Below the pieces are notes generated by a model. The model had not been told where the DNA came from. It worked only from the letters and a program-made list of their open reading frames with translations, and did not search any database. A DNA stretch of 37,033 bases, taken from the NCBI GenBank assembly GCA_002413785.1, contig DHXR01000080.1, positions 1 through 37,033 on the forward strand, given 5' to 3'. A program made the position numbers and the translations under genes. Shown here in pieces: positions 7,782-16,488 of this stretch. Positions within the stretch are counted from its first letter, which is position 1; the number at the start of each line of letters is the position of its first letter. This DNA is from Mucilaginibacter sp. UBA5151. GTDB taxonomy: Bacteria > Bacteroidota > Bacteroidia > Sphingobacteriales > Sphingobacteriaceae.

Positions 7782-10486
7782 ATCACTGCTTTTGTTAAAA
7801 TTCCTTTTGCAGGCCATGCAATTCCGCTCAGTCCTGGTATGTTAAACGGTATACCCGCCAAACCTTGGGGTAGTTCTTCTTTTATCCTGGCAGGCAACGC
7901 GTAATTCTGATCTCTGATCTGCACCTGCATGATATCGCTTTCGCTGATATTTAAATTTTCCGCATCATGTTTGCTGATAGCGACATAAGGCTTTGGAGAC
8001 CGCTCTGCAATACCGGGGGTATAAATACTGAGTTCTTCCGAGCCAAAGATGTGCGGTAAGGGCACTATCAGCCATTCCCCGGGCGATGGTTTAAAAGCCG
8101 GAGGTATATTATTCAGAAAAGCATTTTCAGCAACAGGAGTTTCCGGGAACAACCTTTTACCCGGATCACCACCCAGCAAAGGCCCTCCAATCTCTGTCTG
8201 GTACTTGTTGATGGATTGTACCGAGTTCCAGCCCGGGGACCAGTAAAATGGGATTAAAGGAGAAGGCGGTATTCCCTTATAGCCCTCCATCGTAAACGAT
8301 AAAGCCGAATCAGGGTCTTCGGGTGGTTTTGGTTCGCTAACGTTAATATTGGCCAGCATAGCAGTACGGCCACTATAACGATGAGGTTCACGGGGTACTT
8401 TCTGTCCGTAAATACGAAAGTCAGCGGGTGGGGCTACCGTTTCTGCTCCTTTAAATTGGGACATTAATCCAACCATCTCGTCCATCAAATCACCTGGTGT
8501 AGTCAAATCTTCGGGGCTTGTTCCATTTTTAAATTGTCTGAACTCATCCAGCCACCTCCAGCTCTCCCTTAAATTTTCGTTTTTCGGCATAAATACCTGA
8601 AAGAAACATTGCGCCCGTCCTTCGTTATTAACTATGGTACCATCGGCTTCGGCAAATGTGCCAACCGGTATCAATACATTGGCCCTGTTAGTAGTATCAT
8701 TATGCAAATGATCAAGCACAATAACTTGTTTGCAATGGTTAAACAAATTATCAATATCCTTTTTAGAGCCCCTACGATACAGATCATTTTCCAGAATAAT
8801 CACCGTATCTGCTTCGCCCTTTTCCAAAACTTCCACAGCCTGGTTTAATGATGGCGCCTGCATCATAGCCAATCCCATCGAGTTGCATTCAGGGACGACA
8901 AAGCACAAGCTGGCTTTTTTATCTTTGGTGTCCAGGGCAAAGGCTATGTTCGAAGCGGCTTTAAGAATAGCTTCATTATACAGGCTTGTTCCGCAAATTA
9001 TCAATGGCCTTTCGGCTTCTTTCAGGATGTCTGCAATTTGGCGGGCATATTTTAATGTATCATCATCCATACCTTCTGGTGCAGGGGCCATAATGTTAAG
9101 ATAATTTGCGATGGCAAAACCTAAACGTGCGATATCATCGGGCGATTTATGCCGGCTATCAGAGGCGATTTCGTCCAGCTTGGTTTGAGTTGGATAAGCT
9201 ATAAAAAGCTCGCCTTTTTCCTGCTGTGCAAACTCACGTAAGGCGGCATCGTGCCAGGAAGGTATATTTATTTGCCCGGCATTTTCAATAGTCTTTTTAC
9301 GTACAGCCTGCCGGAGCGCCAGCGCCAGTAGTGGTGCAGCATTAGTCAAATCTTCTCCCAGTACCAAAACCGCATCGGCCTTTTCTGTTTCCTTTAAAGA
9401 TGGGGTATGGATTTGCCCTGAGTTCATAGTGTGAAGGATAGTGCGCATCAGTTGAGCTTCGGTTTCGGAAATTCCCTGGTAAAAATTTTCTTTTCCAACC
9501 AGTTGCATCAAAGTAAAGTTCGATTCCAGAGATGCCCGGGGAGAGGCTATACCAATTACTTTGGTGTTTGATAATATCTCATTCAGATGGTTATATAAAC
9601 TTTGCTTATCCACTGCATCCGGAATTTTGCCACGTATTAACGGTTGCTGAACACGGTTAATACTGTTCACCAATTCATACCCAAACCGGCCCCGGTCGCA
9701 AATGAAATAACCGTTTACCTCACCGTTAAAGCGACTGGTTATTTGCCGGAGTTCACCGTATCGTTCCCCTGCAATAATATTACAGCCCAGGCTGCAATGC
9801 TGGCAGATAGATGGAGCCATGGTCATATCCCATTTTCGGGTATAATGTTCTTTGAGGGTTTTGTCTGTAAAAACTCCTGTTGGGCAAACTTCTGCAAGGT
9901 TGCCACTAAACTCGTTTTCCAGCATACCATCCTGCGCCCTTCCAAAATAAACATGATTATGAGCGGCAAATACATCCAGGTCTTTTCCGCCTGCATAATC
10001 TTTATAAAACCGAACACAACGGTAACATTGTATGCAGCGGTTCATTTCATGATTAATGAAGGGCCCGAGATACTGGTTTTTATAAGTGCGCTTTTTGTAT
10101 TGGAAACGCCGGTAAGTGTGGCCTGTCATCACCGTCATGTCCTGTAAATGGCATGAACCTCCTTCATCACAAACCGCGCAATCATGCGGATGATTAGTCA
10201 TGAGCCATTCAATTACCTGTGAACGAAAAGCTTTTGCCGTGTGATCGTCAACAGACAAATGCATATTGTCTTTCACCGCTTCCATGCACGACATCACTAT
10301 GCGGCCATTGGTGTCCTGTTCGTCTTTAAAAAGTTTAACGGCACATTGACGGCAGGCACCTACAGAACCCATAGCGGGATGCCAGCAAAAATAAGGCAGG
10401 TTAAAACCCAGTGTAAGACAGGTTTCGAGCAAATTTTTGCCAGGTTTTACTTCGTAAGCTTTATCATCAATATAAATGACTGCCAT
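7778..10486 (-). CDS. nuoG: NADH-quinone oxidoreductase subunit G (long form)
   Basis: NuoG is the large Fe-S subunit of the peripheral arm. At 902 residues it matches the long E. coli form (about 908). Cluster ligands are visible: [2Fe-2S] N1b C34, C45, C48, C67; His-Cys3 [4Fe-4S] N5 H101, C103, C106, C112; N4 C151, C154, C157, C201; and the off-pathway N7 set C228, C231, C235, C263. N7 occurs only in some lineages such as E. coli. A molybdopterin-oxidoreductase-like domain follows from about residue 220. The start is 6 bases after the nuoF stop. Full length plus N7 supports an E. coli-type complex I rather than a minimal version. Confidence 0.97.
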   Translation of the reverse strand: MAVIYIDDKAYEVKPGKNLLETCLTLGFNLPYFCWHPAMGSVGACRQCAVKLFKDEQDTNGRIVMSCMEAVKDNMHLSVDDHTAKAFRSQVIEWLMTNHPHDCAVCDEGGSCHLQDMTVMTGHTYRRFQYKKRTYKNQYLGPFINHEMNRCIQCYRCVRFYKDYAGGKDLDVFAAHNHVYFGRAQDGMLENEFSGNLAEVCPTGVFTDKTLKEHYTRKWDMTMAPSICQHCSLGCNIIAGERYGELRQITSRFNGEVNGYFICDRGRFGYELVNSINRVQQPLIRGKIPDAVDKQSLYNHLNEILSNTKVIGIASPRASLESNFTLMQLVGKENFYQGISETEAQLMRTILHTMNSGQIHTPSLKETEKADAVLVLGEDLTNAAPLLALALRQAVRKKTIENAGQINIPSWHDAALREFAQQEKGELFIAYPTQTKLDEIASDSRHKSPDDIARLGFAIANYLNIMAPAPEGMDDDTLKYARQIADILKEAERPLIICGTSLYNEAILKAASNIAFALDTKDKKASLCFVVPECNSMGLAMMQAPSLNQAVEVLEKGEADTVIILENDLYRRGSKKDIDNLFNHCKQVIVLDHLHNDTTNRANVLIPVGTFAEADGTIVNNEGRAQCFFQVFMPKNENLRESWRWLDEFRQFKNGTSPEDLTTPGDLMDEMVGLMSQFKGAETVAPPADFRIYGQKVPREPHRYSGRTAMLANINVSEPKPPEDPDSALSFTMEGYKGIPPSPLIPFYWSPGWNSVQSINKYQTEIGGPLLGGDPGKRLFPETPVAENAFLNNIPPAFKPSPGEWLIVPLPHIFGSEELSIYTPGIAERSPKPYVAISKHDAENLNISESDIMQVQIRDQNYALPARIKEELPQGLAGIPFNIPGLSGIAWPAKGILTKAVI

Positions 10487-10492
10487 TGCGTT

Positions 10493-11761
10493 TCACCTCC
10501 AGGGGCATTTTTTTTCGTTTATATGCTTTTCAAAATCTTCTCTGAAATACTTCAGTCCGCTTTGCAGCGGTTCCATTGCCCCAGGCGCCAGGGCACAAAA
10601 TGTGTTACCCGGTCCCATATATTTGGTATGCATCTCCAACAATTCCAAATCTTCCGGTCGTCCTTCTCCATTTTCAATAGAAAGCAAAATCTTTTCTGTC
10701 CAGGGCAATCCTTCCCTGCAGGGTGTACACCAACCGCAGGATTCCTGTGCAAAAAAATGTTCAAGGTTATGCACAAAACCAACCGGACAAGTATGGTCAT
10801 CGAGAATGATCATTGTGCCTGTGCCCAGCCGGCTGCCGGCTGCGGCTACTGATTTGTAATCCATTTTAATATCAAGGTGCTCTTCCACCAGGAAATCAGT
10901 AGAGGCGCCACCCGGAAGGGCTCCCCTGAATTTGAAGCCATTTTTCATTCCCCCGGCATGTTCTTCAATGAGTTGCCGCATGGTAGTCCCCATTGGCAAT
11001 TCCCATAATCCGGGTTTATTTACTTTGCCACTGATCCCATACAATTTAGTTCCGGCATCTGCCCCCGGGCTCAGGCTTTTAAACCAATCAGCCCCCTTAT
11101 TAATGATATGCGGAATATTGCATAGTGTTTCAACATTATTAACAATTGTGGGTTTGCCAAATAAACCGCTTACCTGTGGGAATGGAGGTTTGGTGCGGGG
11201 AGTGGCCCGCTTTCCTTCCAGGGCATTTAAAAGGGCGGTTTCTTCTCCGCACATGTATCTGCCAATACCTGTATGCAAGTGCATTTCGAGATTAAAACCA
11301 GTACCTAAAATATTTTTTCCAAGATAGCCGGCTGCATAAGCTTCATCAATAGCATACCTGATGAGCCGGGCTGCTTTGTTATAGGCCCAGCGCAAAAAAA
11401 CGTACGATATATTAGCTTGTATAGCATAAGCCGACACGATCATACCTTCAATTAATTGATGGGGATTGCCTTCCAGCAACAGGCGGTCCTTAAAAGTTCC
11501 CGGTTCCATCTCATCGGCATTAGCAATCAGGTATTTGGTTTGTGCAGCATCATTCATCGGAACAAAACTCCACTTCATTCCCGTATTGAAACCTGCGCCC
11601 CCACGGCCTTTAAGGTTCGAATCCTGCACCATTTTTGTAATTTCCTGTGGAGCCATGGTAATTGCCCTATGCACAGCCTGATAACCGCCCACGCTCACGT
11701 AATCTTTAAGATTAAGCGAAGGACGATTGATGCTAATATGTTGTGTAAGCGGCGTTTCCAT
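10493..11761 (-). CDS. nuoF: NADH-quinone oxidoreductase subunit F (NADH/FMN binding)
   Basis: NuoF binds NADH and FMN and carries [4Fe-4S] cluster N3, so it is the electron entry point of complex I. The 422-residue protein contains the glycine-rich flavin/NADH motif GRGGAGF at 52-58, the conserved MCGEETALLNALEG block around 170-183, and cluster ligands C342, C345, C348 (ESCGWCTPCREG) and C389 (NTFCALAPGA). It starts 4 bases after nuoE ends. The presence of nuoE, F and G shows that this complex uses NADH directly, unlike the 11-subunit forms in some Bacteroidota. Confidence 0.97.
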   Translation of the reverse strand: METPLTQHISINRPSLNLKDYVSVGGYQAVHRAITMAPQEITKMVQDSNLKGRGGAGFNTGMKWSFVPMNDAAQTKYLIANADEMEPGTFKDRLLLEGNPHQLIEGMIVSAYAIQANISYVFLRWAYNKAARLIRYAIDEAYAAGYLGKNILGTGFNLEMHLHTGIGRYMCGEETALLNALEGKRATPRTKPPFPQVSGLFGKPTIVNNVETLCNIPHIINKGADWFKSLSPGADAGTKLYGISGKVNKPGLWELPMGTTMRQLIEEHAGGMKNGFKFRGALPGGASTDFLVEEHLDIKMDYKSVAAAGSRLGTGTMIILDDHTCPVGFVHNLEHFFAQESCGWCTPCREGLPWTEKILLSIENGEGRPEDLELLEMHTKYMGPGNTFCALAPGAMEPLQSGLKYFREDFEKHINEKKCPWR

Positions 11762-11765
11762 ATTA

Positions 11766-12230
11766 CTATTTATATTCTTTTAATATTTCATCCAGTTTAT
11801 CGTTTGTTAAATTCTTATACAGGTCATCGTTAATCATTAATACCGGGGCATGATCGCAGGCACCCAGGCAGGGATTGGGTAAAAGGGTAAACCTGGCATC
11901 GGGAGTGGTTTCTCCGAATTTGATATGCAACCGGGCTTCGAGGTGCTCATAAATTTTTTCATAGCCCATTACATAGCAACTGATACTATCGCATAGTAAA
12001 ATAATATTCCGTCCCACCGGCTTACGGAAAATGAGGTTGTAAAATGTTGCCACACTCTCCAGTTCTTCGGCAGACATATCCATGTGTGTAGCAATAGCTT
12101 CAAGACTTTCATCAGAAATCCACCCGCGATGATCCTGCACAATTTTCAATGCCTCTATACAGGCAGCTTTCCGAACGGGAACAAGTGCAATCTCATGGTC
12201 TATTTTCATTATTTCTTCCGCTGACAGCAT
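11766..12230 (-). CDS. nuoE: NADH-quinone oxidoreductase subunit E
   Basis: NuoE is the thioredoxin-fold [2Fe-2S] (N1a) subunit that packs against NuoF. The 154-residue protein (E. coli 166) has the N-terminal helical domain and ligands C80-x4-C85 (CDSISC) and C121-x3-C125 (CLGACD). It is separated from nuoCD by 83 bases, the widest gap inside the operon. No hairpin or promoter element was recognised in that gap. Confidence 0.96.
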   Translation of the reverse strand: MLSAEEIMKIDHEIALVPVRKAACIEALKIVQDHRGWISDESLEAIATHMDMSAEELESVATFYNLIFRKPVGRNIILLCDSISCYVMGYEKIYEHLEARLHIKFGETTPDARFTLLPNPCLGACDHAPVLMINDDLYKNLTNDKLDEILKEYK

Positions 12231-12313
12231 GCCTTATTTTTATTTTATCCGATTGGAAATTTGCATTATTTAACTTCTTTTCTGTATTCTTTAACTGCTG
12301 CTCTTTACATATT

Positions 12314-14062
12314 TCACCTGTCAATATCGGCCAGTACATAATCCATACTTCCTAAAATAGAAAGCAAGTCGGCAACCGTGTACCCCTTGCTGATATATGG
12401 AAGCATTTGCATGTGCGGAAACGAAGGAGTCCGGATCCTGACTCTGTAGGGTGAAGTATTCCCATCACTGGTGAGATAATAACTGTTGGCCCCTTTAGTT
12501 GCTTCAATGCAACTCATAGCTTCTCCGGCGGGAATCACCGGTCCCCAGCTTACATTTAAAAAATGGGTAATGAGCGTTTCAATATCCTGCATAGTGTTTT
12601 TTTTGAGGGGTGGCGTAGTTAAAGGATGATCGGCTTTATAATTTCCTTCAGGCATATTTTTCAGGCATTGATCAATAATGCGAAGGCTTTGCCACATCTC
12701 CGCAACCCGTACCCTGGCTCTATCATAACAATCGCCATTTTGTGCTGTTGGAATATCAAATTCAAAGTTTTCATAACCGGAATAAGGTTGTTTTTTTCTG
12801 AAATCCCATTCAAAGCCACAAGCCCGTAAACCAGGGCCGGTTACTCCCCACTCTATGGCTTCTTCTAATGTGTAAATTCCGATACCCACCGTTCGGGCTT
12901 TGAAAATACTGTTACGCATCACCATCTGATGATATTCTTTCAGTTGTTTTGGAAAATAAGCAACGAAATCGGCCACCAATTTATCCCAGCCTTCCGGCAA
13001 ATCCTGGGCAACTCCTCCAATTCTAAACCAGTTAGGGTGCATTCTGGCCCCACAAATAGCTTCAACAATATCAAATATCTTCTCCCTGTCAGTGAACATG
13101 TAAAATACCGGTGAAAGCTGCCCTAAATCCTGTGCAAAAGTACCATACCATACCAAATGACTTGCAATGCGGAAGAGTTCGCATAACATTATACGTATTA
13201 CCTTTACCCTTTCGGGGACGGTTATGCCCGCCAGTTTTTCAACAGCCAGCAAATAAGCCAGGTTGTTCATCACCCCGCCCAGATAATCTACCCGATCGGT
13301 GTAAGGTATATAGGTGTGCCATGACTGGCGCTCGCCCATTTTTTCTGCTCCGCGATGATGAAAACCAATATCCGGAACAGCATCAACAATATCTTCACCA
13401 TCTAACTGGAGAATAATGCGTAAAACGCCATGTGTACCGGGATGCTGAGGACCAAGATTGAGGAACATGAAATCGGCATCTTCACTATGCCTTTTTAGCC
13501 CCCAATCTTCGGGCTTGAATTGCAAGGCATCCTGTTCACGGTCTTGTTTTTCATCCCAAAGTTTAAACGGGCCCATTTCAGTAGCTCTTGCAGGATGCTC
13601 TTTTCTTAAAGGATGACCTTCCCAGGTCAGCGGCATCAGTATACGGGATAAATGGGGATGGCCTTCGAAATTGATGCCAAACATATCATAAACTTCACGT
13701 TCATACCAATTGGCATTTTCCCATAAGGAACTGACGGATGGTATAGATGGATAATCGCCGTGTAAGGCTACTTTGAGGCGGATAAAGATATTTCGTTTAA
13801 ATGAAAGCAGATGATATACAATGGTAAAATCAGAGGATGGCGATCCATTCTTTTTAGCCCGGCTTCGCTCATCAATAGCACAGAGATCATACAGTAATTC
13901 AAAAGGGTGGTGGATGGCGTGCTTGAGATGTTTAAGTACTTCTGATATATTTTCTTTTGCAACCCATAAAGTGGTCACCTCATCAACTGTAAGTTGCTGA
14001 GTAAAAACGGACGCTCCGAACCTGGAGGTCAATTCATCTGCCAAGCCTGAATGATTATCCAT
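12314..14062 (-). CDS. nuoC: NADH-quinone oxidoreductase fused subunit C/D
   Basis: This is a single 582-residue polypeptide combining NuoC (about 1-180, ending in YEREVYDMFGINFEGHPHLSRILMP) and NuoD (about 195-582). The NuoD part includes GPQHPGTHGVLR, the IGFHHRGAEKMGE block, TDRVDYLGG and the C-terminal DYVLADIDR. NuoD forms part of the quinone pocket. The linker (around 165-195) is short and charged, and the frame is open throughout, so the fusion is real and not an assembly join of two genes. The E. coli NuoCD is about 596 residues. The start lies 53 bases after the nuoB stop. Confidence 0.96.
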   Translation of the reverse strand: MDNHSGLADELTSRFGASVFTQQLTVDEVTTLWVAKENISEVLKHLKHAIHHPFELLYDLCAIDERSRAKKNGSPSSDFTIVYHLLSFKRNIFIRLKVALHGDYPSIPSVSSLWENANWYEREVYDMFGINFEGHPHLSRILMPLTWEGHPLRKEHPARATEMGPFKLWDEKQDREQDALQFKPEDWGLKRHSEDADFMFLNLGPQHPGTHGVLRIILQLDGEDIVDAVPDIGFHHRGAEKMGERQSWHTYIPYTDRVDYLGGVMNNLAYLLAVEKLAGITVPERVKVIRIMLCELFRIASHLVWYGTFAQDLGQLSPVFYMFTDREKIFDIVEAICGARMHPNWFRIGGVAQDLPEGWDKLVADFVAYFPKQLKEYHQMVMRNSIFKARTVGIGIYTLEEAIEWGVTGPGLRACGFEWDFRKKQPYSGYENFEFDIPTAQNGDCYDRARVRVAEMWQSLRIIDQCLKNMPEGNYKADHPLTTPPLKKNTMQDIETLITHFLNVSWGPVIPAGEAMSCIEATKGANSYYLTSDGNTSPYRVRIRTPSFPHMQMLPYISKGYTVADLLSILGSMDYVLADIDR

Positions 14063-14115
14063 GCTTTTTAAACTTTATGGGTTATACTAAAACTAATACA
14101 TGCTTTAAAATTTAT

Positions 14116-14754
14116 TTAAACCTCATCGGGTGTACGGAAATCAATCATCTTTTTGCGATCCTCCCTTTTTGCTTCTTTCATGGATACCTGCTCAGGCTTT
14201 ATAACTCCCTGGGGCCCAATGGCCCAACTTAACGGTCTTTGTTCTTTTCCTACCGAGGCAGCCAGCAGCATCAATCCCTGCATAAAAGCGTCAGGCCGGG
14301 GAGGGCATCCGGGTACGTATACATCCACAGGTAAAAACTTATCTACTCCCTGTACAACGCTGTAAATATCATACATGCCGCCCGAGTTGGCACAGGAGCC
14401 CATGGAGATAACCCATTTAGGTTCCATCATTTGCTCGTGTAAACGTTTAATGATAGGGGCCATTTTTACAAAAACAGTTCCGGCTATAACCATTACATCA
14501 GCTTCGCGGGGAGTTCCCCGTATTACTTCTGCTCCAAAACGCGCCACATCGTATTTGCTGGTTAGGCTGGTGGCCATTTCCACAAAACAGCATGAAAGAC
14601 CAAAATGAAAAGGCCACATGGAATTTTTCCGCCCCCATGCGAGCAAATCCTGAACGGTGGTTAGCATAACACTTTGCCCCACTGACTCTTCAAAAGAACT
14701 TGTCCCTTTTAGAGCATTTGCCGGTTCGGCCGGATTACTGAGCCACCATTTCAT
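14116..14754 (-). CDS. nuoB: NADH-quinone oxidoreductase subunit B
   Basis: NuoB binds cluster N2, the immediate electron donor to quinone. The proposed 212-residue product has the tandem-cysteine motif C55-C56 (GLSCCFVEM), C121 (MGSCANSGGMYD) and C150 (YVPGCPPRPDA). A longer frame extends 29 codons upstream into nuoA, but the ATG at 14754 (MKWWLSNPAEP) overlaps the nuoA TGA in an ATGA arrangement, so it was preferred. The first 29 residues of the longer frame share no family similarity. Confidence 0.96.
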   Translation of the reverse strand: MKWWLSNPAEPANALKGTSSFEESVGQSVMLTTVQDLLAWGRKNSMWPFHFGLSCCFVEMATSLTSKYDVARFGAEVIRGTPREADVMVIAGTVFVKMAPIIKRLHEQMMEPKWVISMGSCANSGGMYDIYSVVQGVDKFLPVDVYVPGCPPRPDAFMQGLMLLAASVGKEQRPLSWAIGPQGVIKPEQVSMKEAKREDRKKMIDFRTPDEV

Positions 14755-15185
14755 ATTACAGGTTTCTTTAGGATTAGTTTTTGATAAGCTTTCAGGATTT
14801 TCTTCCCGTTGGGACCAAAATCTAATGCTCCAATACTCCACTCATAAATTAATACGGCAAACAGCAGCCCAATAAAAACACAAATGCTAAAGTAGCCTGG
14901 CCATCCTAATTCTTTAAATGCTAAAGCCCATAAAACAATAAACACCACTTCGATATCAAAGATGACAAATATCATAGCAACCAGGTAAAATTTGGCCGAA
15001 AAGCGCAGTCTTGCCGAACCGGTTTCTAATATGCCCGATTCGTAAGGCTGGCCGGTAGCCCTGTCTGTATGACGTTGTCCCAAAAAATAGGAAAGTGAAA
15101 TAATAAGGATCATTAAGACTAAAACAAAAGCACCGTAAACCAGAAATGGCCAAAACGGTACACTGGGTGGGCTTGATACATTCAT
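14751..15185 (-). CDS. nuoA: NADH-quinone oxidoreductase subunit A
   Basis: NuoA is a three-helix membrane subunit at the quinone chamber (144 residues; E. coli 147). The conserved loop YESGILETGSARLRFSAKFYLVAMIFVIFDIEVVF is present, including the acidic FDIEVVF segment. Its start lies 12 bases after the stop of the CBS-domain gene, with no terminator or separate promoter element between them. The nuo transcript could therefore begin upstream of the CBS gene. Confidence 0.96.
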   Translation of the reverse strand: MNVSSPPSVPFWPFLVYGAFVLVLMILIISLSYFLGQRHTDRATGQPYESGILETGSARLRFSAKFYLVAMIFVIFDIEVVFIVLWALAFKELGWPGYFSICVFIGLLFAVLIYEWSIGALDFGPNGKKILKAYQKLILKKPVI

Positions 15186-15197
15186 AATTTACAATAA

Positions 15198-15632
15198 TTA
15201 TACATCGCCTTTAATGTAATGCTCCATATTTTCAATGATGAATTTTTGCTCTTCGATTATGTATTTCACCACGTCACCAATGGAAACAATTCCCACTATT
15301 TTATCATCATCTACTACCGGCAAATGCCTTATAAAGTGATTAGTCATTAACGTCATGCAATCTTCTATGGTATTATCAGAAGATACTGTAGTCGGGTTGT
15401 CCGTCATGGCTTCCCGGATCAGGATTTCTTTAGACGCTCTCCCTTTTAGGATCACCTTACGTGCGTAATCCCTTTCCGTAAAGATCCCGATGAATTCCCC
15501 TTGTTCCATCACTAAAAGAGCGCCGATGTTTTTTTCAAACATTAACTCCAGTGCTTCAAAAACAGTAGCATCCGGGCTTGCAAAAATTGGGGATTTGCTT
15601 TTAGCTTGTAAGATATTTCTAACTTTTCCCAT
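15198..15632 (-). CDS. CBS-domain pair protein, possible first cistron of the nuo operon
   Basis: This is a stand-alone protein of 144 residues made of two CBS motifs. Motif 1 covers about residues 8-65 (SPDATVFEALELM ... GEFIGIFTERDYARKV) and motif 2 about 74-135 (MTDNPTTVSSDNTIEDCMTLM ... KIVGIVSIGDVVKYI). Such Bateman modules usually bind adenosine nucleotides, sometimes NADH or other ligands, and report energy state. There is no enzymatic domain. It ends 12 bases before nuoA, so co-transcription with complex I is plausible, and a nucleotide-sensing role in tuning respiration is an inference. It has an unusually clear Shine-Dalgarno sequence for this genome. Confidence 0.9.
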   Translation of the reverse strand: MGKVRNILQAKSKSPIFASPDATVFEALELMFEKNIGALLVMEQGEFIGIFTERDYARKVILKGRASKEILIREAMTDNPTTVSSDNTIEDCMTLMTNHFIRHLPVVDDDKIVGIVSIGDVVKYIIEEQKFIIENMEHYIKGDV

Positions 15633-15638
15633 AATGAA

Positions 15639-15645
15639 CTCCTTT
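15639..15645 (-). promoter_or_regulatory. strong Shine-Dalgarno of the CBS-domain gene
   Basis: The minus strand reads AAAGGAG 6 bases before the ATG at 15632 (AGAAAGGAG-TTCATT-ATG). Most other starts in this window lack such a sequence, as is usual in Bacteroidota, where translation seldom depends on it. It fixes the start codon of the CBS gene. Confidence 0.6.
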
Positions 15646-15662
15646 CTGTTTATAAGTTTGGA

Positions 15663-15709
15663 AATCGTTCAGTAACGATTATTGGTAATAATAATTATTG
15701 GTAATAATA
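15663..15709. promoter_or_regulatory. dyad plus two tandem 16-bp repeats upstream of the CBS-nuo unit
   Basis: A perfect inverted repeat AATCGTT-CAGT-AACGATT occupies 15663-15680. It is followed with slight overlap by two exact copies of ATTATTGGTAATAATA at 15678-15693 and 15694-15709. The block lies 31-77 bases upstream of the CBS start, where a promoter and operator would be expected. No TAnnTTTG element was recognised nearby, so the actual promoter is unassigned. Confidence 0.5.
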
Positions 15710-15905
15710 AAGTTACTTATTATTTTAATAAACAAGAATTAAAATAACTATTTAGTGATTAAAAAACTGATTATGTAATGTACTCCCCATTGTTAGGACA
15801 AAGATGTTAGGTTTTAACTAAACTAATAATCCTTGTTGTTATTGCTTGAGGTGTGGGAATGTGGTTACTGATTAAGAAAAAAAAACCTTTAAAAAAAAGC
15901 TAAAT

Positions 15906-15966
15906 GCAAGTCGGCTGTCTTGCGTTTACCTGGCACGCGGGCCACAAGCGGAGACGCTTGCGGTAG
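15906..15966 (+). other. GC-rich structured element (possible small RNA or dispersed repeat)
   Basis: Within the 437-base gap between the CBS gene and acpS is a short GC-rich island in AT-rich DNA. It can form a hairpin GCAAG/CTTGC (15906-15923), then a three-way junction. The outer helix is TACC (15927-15930) with GGTA (15962-15965). Inside are TGGC-ACGCGG-GCCA (15931-15944) and CAAGCG-GAGA-CGCTTG (15945-15960). The GAGA loop is a GNRA tetraloop only when read from the plus strand. No promoter or terminator was identified, and no ORF covers it. It may equally be a dispersed palindromic repeat. Confidence 0.4.
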
Positions 15967-16069
15967 CATTGAGAAAAAACCATATTTTTGTATGAACCCG
16001 AATTTACACAATTTAGCAATTACAGGAATTCTGTAAATTCATTAATCCGATAAATTCCGGTTCAGAGAA

Positions 16070-16444
16070 TTACTTTTCTATAATCACCACCGCTGATGCC
16101 GCCGTTTTGATATGGGTTAATGAAACCAGTAGGTTAGTGATCCCCATCGCATCAGTGGTGGCTTTGGTTGCGCCCAGGAAGCTTATTCCGGGTTTGCCAT
16201 ATTCATTGTGGATGATCTCAATTTCGTTAAATGCGGTGTCTTTAAGCCAGCCGGTACCGATGGCTTTAAAAAAAGCTTCCTTTGCTGCAAAGCGGGCGGC
16301 ATAATGCTCAAATTTGTTGGTTCTGCTTTCGCAATAGCTGATCTCATTTTCTGAAAATACCAGTTCCCGGAAGCCGTTTTCCTTGCTGATCTTTTCTGCT
16401 ACCCGCTCCACTTCAATAATATCAATACCAAGACCAGCAATCAT
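16070..16444 (-). CDS. acpS: holo-[acyl-carrier-protein] synthase
   Basis: AcpS transfers the 4'-phosphopantetheine arm of CoA to a serine of acyl carrier protein, activating it for fatty-acid synthesis. The 124-residue protein has the family's usual size and both signature motifs: GIDIIEVERV at 6-15, with the Mg-binding aspartate D8, and the FAAKEAFFKAIGTG block at about 52-65, with the second metal/CoA acidic residue. It has its own -7 element (TAAGTTTG) inside the tail of the upstream pseudogene. It may serve general ACP or the nearby ketoreductase/dehydratase genes on the other strand; the sequence does not say which. Confidence 0.95.
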   Translation of the reverse strand: MIAGLGIDIIEVERVAEKISKENGFRELVFSENEISYCESRTNKFEHYAARFAAKEAFFKAIGTGWLKDTAFNEIEIIHNEYGKPGISFLGATKATTDAMGITNLLVSLTHIKTAASAVVIIEK

Positions 16445-16461
16445 CCGTTTTTATTTTAATC

Positions 16462-16469
16462 CAAACTTA
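16462..16469 (-). promoter_or_regulatory. -7 promoter element of acpS
   Basis: The minus strand reads TAAGTTTG, an exact match to TAnnTTTG, ending 17 bases before the acpS ATG. A TTGG lies about 16 bases further upstream and could serve as the -33 box. acpS can thus be expressed independently of the disrupted antiporter gene. Confidence 0.55.
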
Positions 16470-16488
16470 TATAAAATTCCGCCAATTA

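Noticed and set aside
14755..14841. 29-residue N-terminal extension of NuoB
   Set aside because: It lies inside nuoA, has no family similarity, and the internal ATG makes the ATGA coupling typical of this operon.
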